From: Chrysaora quinquecirrha
Taxonomy: Eukaryota; Cnidaria; Scyphozoa; Semaeostomeae; Pelagiidae
Length of the DNA: 64,000 nt
Direction: 5' to 3'
NCBI GenBank assembly: GCA_014526335.1
Contig: JACTAT010000060.1
Coordinates: 7,915,686 to 7,979,685, forward strand
Shown: positions 37,701-48,127 of the stretch, piece by piece
Layout: every line of letters starts with the position of its first letter
Position numbering within the stretch: the first letter of the stretch is position 1
Notes under the pieces: model-generated
Told to the model about the DNA's origin: nothing
Seen by the model: the letters and a program-made list of their open reading frames with translations, nothing else
The model's database searches: none
Position numbers and translations under genes: made by a program

Positions 37701-40078
37701 CTGAAATAGAATCAAATTCTGAGGCCCTTAGCCAGATGATCAAACATTGTTGGTCAAACACCTGAATTTTACAAGTCAGACAAAATATTAACCGTCGTCA
37801 AAGATTTCTCGTAAAACGTTCTCTGCAGGCGAAAAGCAGAAAATGTTTTTGAATTTTCTCAATATCACTCCAAGCAATAACTGCTTGTCGAACAATGTTT
37901 GTGATGTGGCCAAACAGTCAAACATAGATTGTAAAGCAAATCATACATTAAATGTTTGTACAGCAATGTTTCATTGTTTGGCCAGGGCCTAAGAAATCAT
38001 GGCTTAATCTAGTCTTTCCAGAGATATACAAAGCATAAATAATGCGATAAAAAGTGGGAACATCTTTGTGACAAACTCAAAAGTTATTTCGTCTCACTCT
38101 ACTCATCAAAACGTCAGAAACAGACCGAAACAATTGATTCGTATGTTTTCATTGTCTAATGAACGTAATTAGCCAATCAGAAAAGTTTCATTTGACTGCT
38201 ATTGTTTTAAATACCAATCAAATCACAGAAAACAGTGAGATGAACAACAGAAGTAGCTCTAATTTTAGCCTTAAATAACTAGCTTAAAAATATTCTTTAA
38301 TGAAACGAAAAAGCATACCAAGCCCCGTAGTGTGATCCTCTTGCGGCCCTGTGGGTTGAAGACGCCCTCTAGTGCGGCCTCGTCTCCAGTTGCAATTATT
38401 TTGACTTCGAGGTTTCCATATACCCCAGCTCTCTTCAAAAGTAGTTGCCTTTGCATCTAGAAGATGAGAGATTTTCGATCAGCAGCAGGCCAAAGTTTTG
38501 ATTCTAACCAATAGGGAAGCAAAGAATTTGATGGTATGAGTTTAGCGTATTCACAATACAAGTTAAAAAGTTTGAACTAAACCGGTTTATCAGGCCGTAT
38601 TCATTTCGTACCGGCATAGTAGACTGATTACCTGAGTCCCAGTTATCGCTCATGAGACCGAGGCTAGCACTAAAAGGAGGTAGTTTGAGCGTCCTGCAAT
38701 TCAATTCAATAGCGAAACTACGACTCGTAATCAGTCTACCGGCATAGTGTAAATGGGGCCTTAAACGTGTCGGTGTGAAAGTAGATGACGCAATTTAAAG
38801 ATTACAGGATGCAAATAAGAACAACCAAAACCTGTAAAGCATTTTTATCTCTGCAAGATCTCAATTCTGATGATCTTCCAATACAATTATGTGCACCATT
38901 TGCACAGACTCTTTTCTTCTTCGATAACCATAACCACATGGCTTAGAACACAGAGACCAAGTCTCCCATTCTTGCCATTGGTATTCTAGAAAGAAGAAGC
39001 AAAAAATCAGAGCAAATACAGGTTATCGTTGATATGATGAGTATCAATTCAGCTACTTCCTTGGGTACCACAGCCTAAAAGGGTCACAGGGATTGGAAAA
39101 AAGAAACAAGAAGAAAGAGAGGTGAGAGAGGTGAGAAGAAAGAGGCTTATCTATGTTTTGAAACAACAAACTTGAATTCACAAGAACGATTTGGGGGCCA
39201 GAGCTTTGCTTCAATGGAAGAGAACCAACATGTAGAGAAAGGAAACCAAGAAGTCCAAAAGGAATTGTTTAAGAAAAATGTGAGACTTCACGAAGAGCGA
39301 AATCAGTGAAGGTGGCTAAGGCGAAATAAAGCACCAGACTAATTTTTTGCAAATTATTTGGTCTTTGAACTAAAGCTATGGCTAAACTAGGAGACATGTC
39401 GCGCACGACACTGTGTTCGGCGTGTCTCCCAGGGTGGCCAAACATGTAGGTGACAAGCAAGCAACATGTCCCCCTAGTCACTTGCATGTCGCGGAGACAA
39501 GAAATGTTTCTGTTGTCTCCCAAAACCTTTGCGTGTCTCTTGCTACAAATTTTGTCTCGCGCTACAAAGTTTCCGAGGTGGCTAAACAGGGAGACACCAA
39601 GGGGACATCAATGTCTTGTGCGACATGTCTCCTAGTTTAGCCAGGCCTTAACGCACATCCCTGCATGACCACACGATAAAACATCCCGAATTCCCGTTTT
39701 TATCAAATAACTAAATAAATCAATTCAACTCACTTGGGCAGCCGAAAAGTGTATTAATCTTTTCAACATCAAGAAAGCTTAATTTTCTTGCACCAAGTTG
39801 CATTGCTTGATTTGTCTTCGCCAGCATTGTTGGTTTATCATCATCTGTAGCAAACGCTGATTTAGAGAAATGCATTATGGACTGGTAATCATAAGGGTGA
39901 CTTTGATTATCCAGGGTCTGGAACCGATGCTTTTCAAACATAATGGCGTTATCTGAAATTCAGACAAAACTGCACGTAAGATGAAAGAACATTTGAAACA
40001 GCGATGAAAAGCGGAAACATTATCATCATCATCATCAACATCATCATCTTCATAATCATCATCATAATCATCATCATT

Positions 40079-40128
<50 letters not shown>

Positions 40129-42980
40129 AACCTACGTATCACAAAGAATTATGATAAATCATCGCTGTAAAGCAGCTGTTAAGCTAGAGTTACCTACTAA
40201 CCTTTCCTAACGTTTTGCCACTGTATATCAACATACTGATCTCTGTCCATTCGATTTTGTTCATGTAAAATTCCTGCAAAAAACCAAATTCTGTGAGAAG
40301 AGAATCCAAATCGGTCAATTTTCTTCGATGTAACAAGAGGCCTTTCGGGAAATAATCTACCAAACTCTACAGATGTGAAAGCAGAGGATATGTAACACAA
40401 ATTACCTATAAAAACACCAAAAAGTGCAGATGGAATACAGAGATTTATGAAATATACCTAATGCATGCATTAAAAGATGCGTAATGACTGCATCAGTTTG
40501 GCATCCTTTTCCGATTGATACCAAAGATGGATCTCTAGATGACTTTTTACCAAAATCTGAATGACATCTACAAGGAGAAATACCATAAAGGTTTGTGAAT
40601 ATAAAATAGAAATATATGCAGTTACTTAAAGGGTTTCTCTTTTTATCGCAATTTCGAAGTTTTTAGACACATAAATAAAAAAGTAGGTCAAAATATGGTA
40701 ATATTGATAATGAAATAGTCAAACTAGCGAGAAAGAAGGAAGAGAGAGATGGGACTTTCTTGATGAAACGATAAATTAAAAAACCAAGAAATTAGGAAAA
40801 TATGATAAAAGAAAACAACAAAAATTACCCGTATCCATCATAAAAGATAATCCAGTTGCTATCTCGTTCATTTTTGGGTCTGAAATTCAAACAGACACTC
40901 TCCATCATTTCATGTAGAACATGTTCAACTTTCATAAGCAGCTCTCCTACAAAAGATTCTCATGGTACATTTCAAACGATAACATTACTAATACAAAATT
41001 CTGGAATCTTCTATCCTATACGTGGACGGATAATCATGAATTTGATTTTCTTTCTTTTTCGAAAAGTTAATTGTACTGTATGTTTAGGCTTATTTTTGCG
41101 GGATATCAATCAAATTACAAAGTAGATGAGAGTGTCAAATATTAAGCATTTATTCGTTCTTAGAACGAGATTCGAGCATAATCTATCAATTCAGCGACGT
41201 TTTATAGTTAGTGAAAATACCTTCCTACGCAGTACAGAGTTTAAGACAACCATTTAGGTTCATAGGTGCCTAGTTAGGCCATAGGGGCAATTCACTCCTT
41301 GAAAATCTCGTACACCTTTGCTGGAAGTCCTATTGTTTTCTCGGAAATCCCTTGAAAGTCCTTTTGTTTTAATGGAAATCTCGTACGCCTTTGCTGGAAG
41401 TCCTATTGTTTTCTCGGAAATCCCTTGAAAGTGCTTTTGTTTTAATGGAAATCTCGTACGCCTTTGCTGGAAGTCCTATTGTTTTCTCGGAAATCCCTTG
41501 AAAGTCCTTTTGTTTTAATGGAAATCTCGTACACCTTTGCTGGAAGTCCTATTGTTTTCTCGGAAATCCCTTGAAAGTCCTTTTGTTCTAATGGAAATCT
41601 CGTACGCCTTTTTGCAGAGTGAAGGTAGAGATCAGATTCAGACTCATTTGAAGTTTAAGTAATACGAACTGAAAAATAATGACGTCATACTTTTCATAAG
41701 ATCACCCAGTCCAATGTGAATAACCTCGTATGGGATTGTCTGTGAAGTCCAACGTTTATCTTCCATCAAACTTTTCTTAAGCTTTTCGGAATCATCGTCT
41801 TGGGCTGACCTGCCATCCAGTATCTTTCTGTCATTTTCATCTAACGTTATACAACCTTCAAAAAGTTGTTTAGCTACATCTGCAGAAAGAAAAAGAGACA
41901 CAGTTATCTACGATTTGTCAAGGAAGGAGTTCGAGAGAAAAGCTACTAAGCTTCTTAGTTAATAATAGTTACATAGCTATTTTGTTAGCTAGTCGGTTAC
42001 TAAACTAGTTCGTTAGCTAGCTGGTTGATAAGTTAAGTTGGTTGGTTGTTGGTTGGTTGGTTAATTAGTTAGTTAGCTAGTTATTTAGCTAAGTAGTTAT
42101 ATAGTTTATTAGTCAGTTAGTTAGCTAATTAGTTAGATAGATAGTAAGTTAGCTAGCTACTTTAGTTAGCTTGACAGTTAGTCAGTCAGTCAGTCAGTCA
42201 GTCAGTCAGTCAGTCAGTCAGTCAGTCAGTCAGTCAGTCAGTCAGTCAGTCAGTCAGTCAGTCAGTCAGTCAGTCAGTCAGTCAGTCAGTCAGTCAGTCA
42301 GTCAGTCAGTCAGTCAGTCAGTCAGTCAGTCAGTCAGTCAGTCAGTCAGTCAGTCAGTCAGTCAGTCAATCAGTCAGTAAGTAAGTAAGTAAGTAAGTAA
42401 GTTAGTTAGTTAGTTAGTTAGTTAGTTAACTAATGACTTAGCTAGTTCTCTGAAGATACATAAAGCTCGTCTGCCCAATTTTCATTCATGGGTTCAGTTC
42501 ACGAATTAACGTTATGATTGTAAAAATACATGGGCAGGGGAAGCAGAGATAAAAAGAGCATAGATGATGGCATTTGGATTGCATACCTTTCAGAGGATTA
42601 AATCTTTGTTCAGCTGGCAAGTATTTGATAATTTCTGGATTTCTGAGTGGAAATGGCTTGACATTTGTGTTAACTTGTGCTATGAGGTCTTCTGCACGAA
42701 GGCTGGCTAAAAATATAAAAATGTTTCAGTGACATAATAGAATATTTTCCCTTTATTGTAAAAATAAAATTCAATAATACGAACGACAACAGTAGCTGAA
42801 GCCTATTTCTGCTACTGTTATCGTTTGTATCTGTTTCAAACAATTCACAATTTCTCTTAAATAAACTTTAGGCCAGATGTTACCTGTATATGGCTCAGCA
42901 ATCGTCTCCTGCCATAATATAGAAATAAAAGTACAAAACAGAACAATCAGTGAAGTACTACGCCAGGGTAATTCCATCAT
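34725..42980 (-). CDS. astacin-like pseudoprotease B, tandem paralog of A
   Basis: Secreted protein of about 636 residues in 14 exons: 42884-42980, 42587-42706, 41691-41879, 40829-40946, 40458-40567, 40202-40273, 39734-39952, 38832-38985, 38319-38456, 37435-37700, 36763-36859, 35924-36025, 35458-35568 and 34725-34840. Exon number, order and most lengths match gene A. Order: signal peptide (SLIVLFCTFISILW), propeptide with FEGC, astacin domain (IPYEV to SIMHF), TSP1 (WETWSLCSKPCGYG), MAM, three ShKT domains ending GVCIV-stop. The active site reads HLLMHALG then ILHEQNRMDRD: zinc histidines are present, catalytic Glu is Leu. Two bases appear to be missing within the TSP1 exon (T runs at 38912-38915 and 38842-38846); adding both restores the TSP1 cysteines and the phase of the MAM exon. 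It lies head to tail upstream of A, so they arose by tandem duplication. Confidence 0.9.
36395..36580 (+). mobile_element. tRNA-derived SINE fragment, first family
   Basis: Contains ttgagctctttagctcagtg (box A region) and gttggctctctgattataca, as in the copy at 31140-31390. The box B region is decayed (tcttggttgtatgcc). Intronic in gene B. Confidence 0.6.
37718..37993. mobile_element. family 1 TIR element (MITE-like)
   Basis: Left end aggcccttagccagatgatc, right end tttcattgtttggccagggc, approximately inverted. Interior shares family words. Intronic in gene B, between the two MAM exons at 37435-37700 and 38319-38456. Confidence 0.7.
38075..38240 (-). mobile_element. dispersed repeat matching the Penelope-like 3' flank
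   Basis: Shares aaacgtcagaaacagaccga and the agccaatcagaaaag / taccaatcaaatcac motifs with 26690-26830 in the same orientation. Adjacent to a family 1 element, as at 11650. Confidence 0.5.
39370..39650. mobile_element. TIR element (MITE-like), family 2
   Basis: Ends are near-perfect inverted repeats of about 25 bp: ctatggctaaactaggagac at left, and gtctcctagtttagccaggc at right. The interior has more inverted pairs (gtgtctccc, gacatgt). No coding capacity. The outermost bases resemble family 1, so the two may share a transposase source. Intronic in gene B. Confidence 0.8.
40016..40130. repeat. (CAT)n microsatellite
   Basis: About 115 bp of catcat with few interruptions, in an intron of gene B. 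The poly-Ile frame on the plus strand is an artefact. Confidence 0.95.
41281..41612. repeat. 73-bp minisatellite, about 4.5 units
   Basis: aatctcgtacacctttgctg and its variants start at 41304, 41377, 41450 and onward every 73 bp. Each unit also has cctattgttttctcggaaat. Related single segments occur near 46890-46950, 48850-48950 (inverted) and 56845-56960, so the unit comes from a dispersed repeat. Intronic in gene B. Confidence 0.9.
42181..42425. repeat. (GTCA)n microsatellite passing into (GTAA)n and (GTTA)n
   Basis: 42181-42368 is almost perfect gtca (about 47 units), followed by gtaa and gtta runs. 41960-42175 holds imperfect gttagcta repeats. Intron 2 of gene B. All frames with SVSQ repeats are artefacts. 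Confidence 0.95.
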
Positions 42981-43385
42981 GTTAAATCAAAAGTTTAGTT
43001 AGGCAACATTGTGCGCTGAAAAATTAGATATGATAATTCTGAGTTAAGTTTACATGTTCAGTATTGTTGAAGGAACAAGATTTGACAATCTGGTCAAAAG
43101 GAATTGAACAAGGTCACAGGCATACCTACAAATAAACGGGCCTTTCAAGGCCTTTCAGTGAATAGTGTATATAATACGATACGAAAGTACCTAAATGTTT
43201 ATCATTGAGGCTCACAATCAATGCAACCATGAAGCAACGAGCAAAACGTACATCGAGTAATCCATTGGTTAACGCCAAAAAAGCCAATCCGAGCTTATTT
43301 AAAAGGAGCAGCAACTTTTTACAATAGCAACAACAACAACAACAACAACAAAAGGTCAATTGCTGTTTGCTGCCCAGCGGAACTT

Positions 43386-43617
43386 TCCAAGGCCCATTTC
43401 CACTTCGTTCGCATTCGCTGTCCGCTAGCCATCAAAAAATGGCGAACGCGAAGCGATTTTGATTTCCGCTGCAAGTCAAGCTCAAGCTTTCGAAAAAGTT
43501 TTACTTCTTTATCGCCTAAAATTGATCACGAAGGCTGTATTCTGTTCGCAAGCGAGCGGTGGACTGCAAATTCGCTAGCGAACAGCGAATGTGAACGAAG
43601 TGGAAATGGGTCTTTGG
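43386..43617. mobile_element. TIR element (MITE-like), family 3
   Basis: Left end tccaaggcccatttccactt, right end gtggaaatgggtctttgga: inverted repeats of about 30 bp that continue as ttcgcattcgctgt / acagcgaatgtgaa. About 230 bp in all, non-coding. No clear target duplication seen. Confidence 0.75.
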
Positions 43618-44699
43618 ACCACTGATCTGAGCTCATTACCAAAGCACCACTCTTCGTAAACAGCAACGCGCAACGGCAACCTTTAGCAACAACAATAACC
43701 ATTTAAACAAAAAATTGAATCGGATGGCCTAATTCCCAGATTCAGGGTTGTTTTGAGCGACCAATTTTGTATCAGGTTGGCCTAACGAGTGAAAACTACG
43801 ACTCAAGTGAAATGAATAAGTCTGAGCGCCAAAAACGTGACACCAAAGTCAAAGTGCAGTGTTTGCGAGCTGAAATTTGATTGGGTCATTGGAGTGCCTT
43901 TGAACCAATCACAGAATGCAAAGCACAGAACGAAAGCCAATGAGAGTAGAGTTCTCAGTAAAAGGAATCCCATATAGAAAAGTGAAAGCGACTACCGTGT
44001 TTTGATGTTGTTTATGTTTTTATCATCATAAATTGGTACGTTTGCGGAAAGAAAACAAGTGAAAAGAAAATCTCAGTTGTTTGGAGATGATGACGAATAG
44101 GCGCAAAAATGCGGCGTTGAAACAGGAGTATTCATTCTATATTCAGTCGCTTATTAAAACAGTGCAGGAAACGAGAAGACTTCTGTCTCTTCTGTCACCA
44201 TTCCCGTCCAAATAAAAACAAATCCAGCCTGGCTCTATATTGTTTTTACGTCAACAAACATCTAAAAATATTCACAAACTTCACGAGAAATCTAAAAAAT
44301 GCTCAAAATGAAATCAACATGTCAACAAATCTGCATCGCCTGTACCTGGCAACTCGGATGATGTTTAAAATCGGAAGGAAATGAATAAAAATCCTTTCAA
44401 AATAGATTCAAATGATAAAAGGGCTGCGCCATTTTTGACCCATGTCCTTATATGCTTCATCCTTTATCAAAGCCTGTTTATTTTTAACATTAGAAAAGCA
44501 ATATCAGATACGTATTAATTTTCTGTATTTAACAATCTTATCAGGGATGAACTTCACATTACTATAAAAATAATCAATCATCATTTTGATTTTATCTCAG
44601 ATCAATCTGCCATTGCCATTTTTCTACAAACATAAACTGAAGCACTTTAAGAAGTTCATTGATTAAGCAAAATGTTGATAAGGAAATTAATTTTGCAGT

Positions 44700-44960
44700 A
44701 GTGATGGTGGTGATGATGATGATAGGTGACGATGACGATTATCATTTTAATCATTGATGATCATTGTGATCATGATGATCATTGTGACCATGATGATCAT
44801 TGTGACTGTGATGACCTCATGATCATGATGACTATGATGATGATAATGTTGATGCTGGTGACGATGATCATCATCATGGCGATAATGAGGACGATGATGC
44901 TAATGATTATCATGATCGTGATTCGTGAAATCCTTATCATCTGGCATCAATAGGCCTAAT
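44700..44960. repeat. degenerate gatgatcat microsatellite
   Basis: Imperfect tgatgatcattgtgaccatg units for about 260 bp, with palindromic atgatcat cores. Open frame on the plus strand is low complexity and not a gene. Confidence 0.85.
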
Positions 44961-47359
44961 GGTCATGATGACCATGATGATTTCATGATGGGCATTGGAG
45001 CAGATTCTTCTAATACCTGTCAACAGTCGGTAAGATTAAAGGGAATACACCCAGAAAGATTGTTTTGATTCCTCATTTGGATGTCATTACTGTAATACCA
45101 ATACCTATTTAGACACATCATAGGCATCTTAATTGATGTGACCTTGTGATAGTCATGAAAGTTTCAGTGTGAAATCTTCTAGAACCTTCCACTGTTATGC
45201 GTTTTTTTCGGCACAGGAGTGATGCAGAGAAGGGGCAAAAGGAAATGCAAAACATTTACTGTAATAAGGAAATCGAGCGTCATTGTCAAGCACGTGCAAA
45301 ATGACTAGAACCTCCACAGACACCACTGTGCTCCGGTTGGCAAATGTTCAAAACAGTAGGAATAGGGAAAGACACCACAGACCTCCAACATCAAAATTTA
45401 AATTAGGAAAGTAACCCTGAAAACCTGGAATAAATGGAATAGGGAATGGAACACCGGATACCAGAACTTCATGGAAATATTGTACTTTAAAATTGACTCG
45501 ATAACTATTAAATGATTTAGCGTTTGCTATCAATTCTATCTGACTTTAAGAGTATCGTAATCAGTAATCCATTCCAAATTGTCTTAACTCAAGTAGAAAA
45601 TCTCCGATACTCGATCCGAGCATTCCAGGTTCCACGTTCCACGTTCCACGTTTTCAAGTTGGCCAATCTTACATCATGAATAACCTTGACTAACAACTGT
45701 CAGTGTTGAAGTGTCAGTCACATTTTATCATTCTATTGTTTTTTTACACCACATAAAATACATGTGACCCTTGCACAAGAAGGTTCAACGATTCATTTCT
45801 AAACTTTTGCGAAACTAGCAAGACGTGAAAAAGATTGTTCGAAGAAAAGACGAAATTTTTATATTTTCATAGGTAAGCTGCTACAATTATTTATTGATTG
45901 TTTGTTAATTTACAGTATTATACATTTTTTATCTTACTGTATTTTATAATTTCATCTTCGAATTAGTCTAAGTTTATTCATTCTTAATTTATTTTCGGCG
46001 AAACTCGCTTCAAGTCTAAATGTTCTTAAAGATAGAATAGAATAGGATAGTTCTTATAAAAAAGAGCTTTGCTTAAAAATATACACGTTTTTTAAGAACA
46101 CCTTTATAAGAAATCAGGGGGTGAAAATTCCAAAAACATTAAGAAACTTTATTTAAAGTACTATCGAAATTAAGTCATAAAGATTAACTTTTTTCAAGAA
46201 CAATTCGGCTTATATAACTACAGTATTAATAACCGAAAAACACCATATTTTGTAATCGTTCTTTCCCAAAAGGCTCCATTTATATACAAGTTAGAAAATG
46301 AAGCAATTAACATAGTATAGTGTGAAAATTAGTAAGCAAACATATTTCACGACAAGGAACACTAACAGTATAAGGAACTTTCCGCCTCACTGTATTTTGT
46401 TGAAAAATTAAGGAACTCCAGTAGTCTCAACTCAGACCAAGGTTATGGCCTTCCCTCCTTTTTATCGTCATACACTCCCTATTATGAAATGAAAGAGTTT
46501 ATTTACAATGATAATTTTCACAACTAAGCAACAACACACACGAAAGAAAAACTCGAGTTCAATAAGGAAATCGGTTTTTAAGAACTCTTTTCACGAACCT
46601 CTTGAGAACTGACTCGCACAACTCCAAAGATTCCGGCCTAGGCCATGACGTCATAGAAATAGAATTACTCAAAATTATCAAATTTTGAGTTAATAAGATT
46701 AAAACTAAAAATCAGCGCAATACGAAAAGAATTTCACACTTCCTGGTTGTTAAATGAAATTGAAAATAGGCGCCGCCATTCACAGTGCAATAGAATATCA
46801 CTTTCTGCCTTCTTCGGCATAAAAGTCTTTTGATCTCTCTCGCTCATTCATGAATACTTTCCGAGATGGGGTTTTGAGGCATTTATATTGAAACGACGTA
46901 CGAGATTTCTTTTTAAGCAAAAGGATTTCTGAGAAATATTCAAGGAGAGGATTCAAAATTGGCCCTCCTTTCAGTAGCTAGGTGAATGAATAAGGATGTT
47001 TGGGGAATCAATGCCCCCATGTCGCTTCTTGCAATGAAACGAGGGTAACAGAACCCCATTATTTGAAGGAAAGGGGTTTCAAGAGAAATCAACGTGCAAT
47101 TTGAGGGGATCCTCCTCTCTGCAGCAGATAGAAGGGTTGAGGGTACATAGAGCCGATACAGTGGTAGGCAAAATGACGTGTCCTCTATAACAATTAACAA
47201 AAGGTCGCTTCTTAAGAACAGCTTGACATCCTGCACGTCGTTAGTTTTATTTCTTGCCCAATCCAATATCCGTGTTTTGTTCTTCCTTTTGTGTCGTGTT
47301 TTATTGAATTTTATAATTTGACCTTTAATTAATGTCTTCATATATTTGATCTGACAGGG

Positions 47360-47367
47360 TATAAAAG
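47360..47367 (+). promoter_or_regulatory. TATA box of the ankyrin-repeat gene
   Basis: TATAAAAG, a consensus TATA element, lies 63 bp before the ATG at 47430. That leaves room for a transcription start near 47390 and a short 5' UTR. No other gene start in the window has as clear a TATA box. Confidence 0.6.
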
Positions 47368-47429
47368 CCTTTGACAAGATAAGATCAGAACAGAAGCGTT
47401 CTGAGTACAGAGAAAGAAAGATCGTGAAA

Positions 47430-48127
47430 ATGGTGACAGAAAGCAAAATAGAAGAGTACTGTTATTTGGACAGGATGGATGGTAGAACGCGGAATAACAG
47501 TGTTATAAGAAGAAGAAAAGCAAGAAAAAACAACGAATTAAAGATGCGAAGATCCATGTCATGTGATGAAATAGTACTTTATAGAAACAGAGCTGTGTCA
47601 CCGGTCTGGAGTAAAGAACTTAAAACATACGGCCTAAAAATGGATGTCAGAAAAACATGCAGAAAAAAACGAATAAACTACAGAATGAAACAAAGAAACG
47701 ATCAAGATACCCAAAGAATAGTTCAACATCAAATAAAGTCAATGAAAGAAGACCATTAACAGAACAGAACATGAAAACAGGGGTATTAACAAAGAAATTA
47801 GACTTTCCAACAAATTCGTTACTTCATTACGCCGTATCGGAAGGAGACCTAGAGCTTGTCGAACGATTAATCTCAGATGGCTCGAACCAGATTGATAAAT
47901 TGAGTATCGACGGAACTGCACCCATTCATGAAGCGGCCATAAACGGTGATTTATCGTGTATCAAACTGTTATTGAAACATGGCGCGTCACTTGAAACTGT
48001 CGATCGTTGTAATCGCACGGCTGTTGAATATGCCGTTCTAGCGGGACATTTTGATTGCGCCGCACTTCTGCTCAGTTTAGGAGCGAGCGACGAGAAAATT
48101 AGGAACGGAGTGCCATTATTAAATTGA
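47430..48127 (+). CDS. small ankyrin-repeat protein, PPP1R27/MYPT-like
   Basis: Single-exon gene of about 232 residues, if one missing base is allowed in the A run at 47663-47669. I start at the ATG at 47430 (MVTESKIEEYC); the preceding GTG is not a eukaryotic start. The N-terminal half is basic and Ser/Arg/Lys rich (SVIRRRKARKNNELKMRRS). The C-terminal half has about three ankyrin repeats (SLLHYAVSEGDLELVERLI, APIHEAAINGDLSCIKLLL, TAVEYAVLAGHFDCAALLL). The segment KKLDF just before the repeats sits where PP1-targeting ankyrin proteins carry an RVxF motif; with Leu for Val it is a weak match, so a role in PP1 regulation is only inferred. TATA box upstream; attaaa at 48135 could be a polyadenylation signal. 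Confidence 0.8.

Larger units (their letters stand above)
42981..47359. other. large intergenic region, no gene seen
   Basis: 4.4 kb between the start of gene B and the promoter of the ankyrin gene. It holds a TIR element at 43386-43617, a gatgat microsatellite at 44700-44960, and otherwise AT-rich unique-looking sequence. No exon with good splice sites or domain signal was found. Confidence 0.5.

Noticed and set aside
42171..42380. SVSQ repeat frame
   Set aside because: Translation of the gtca microsatellite.
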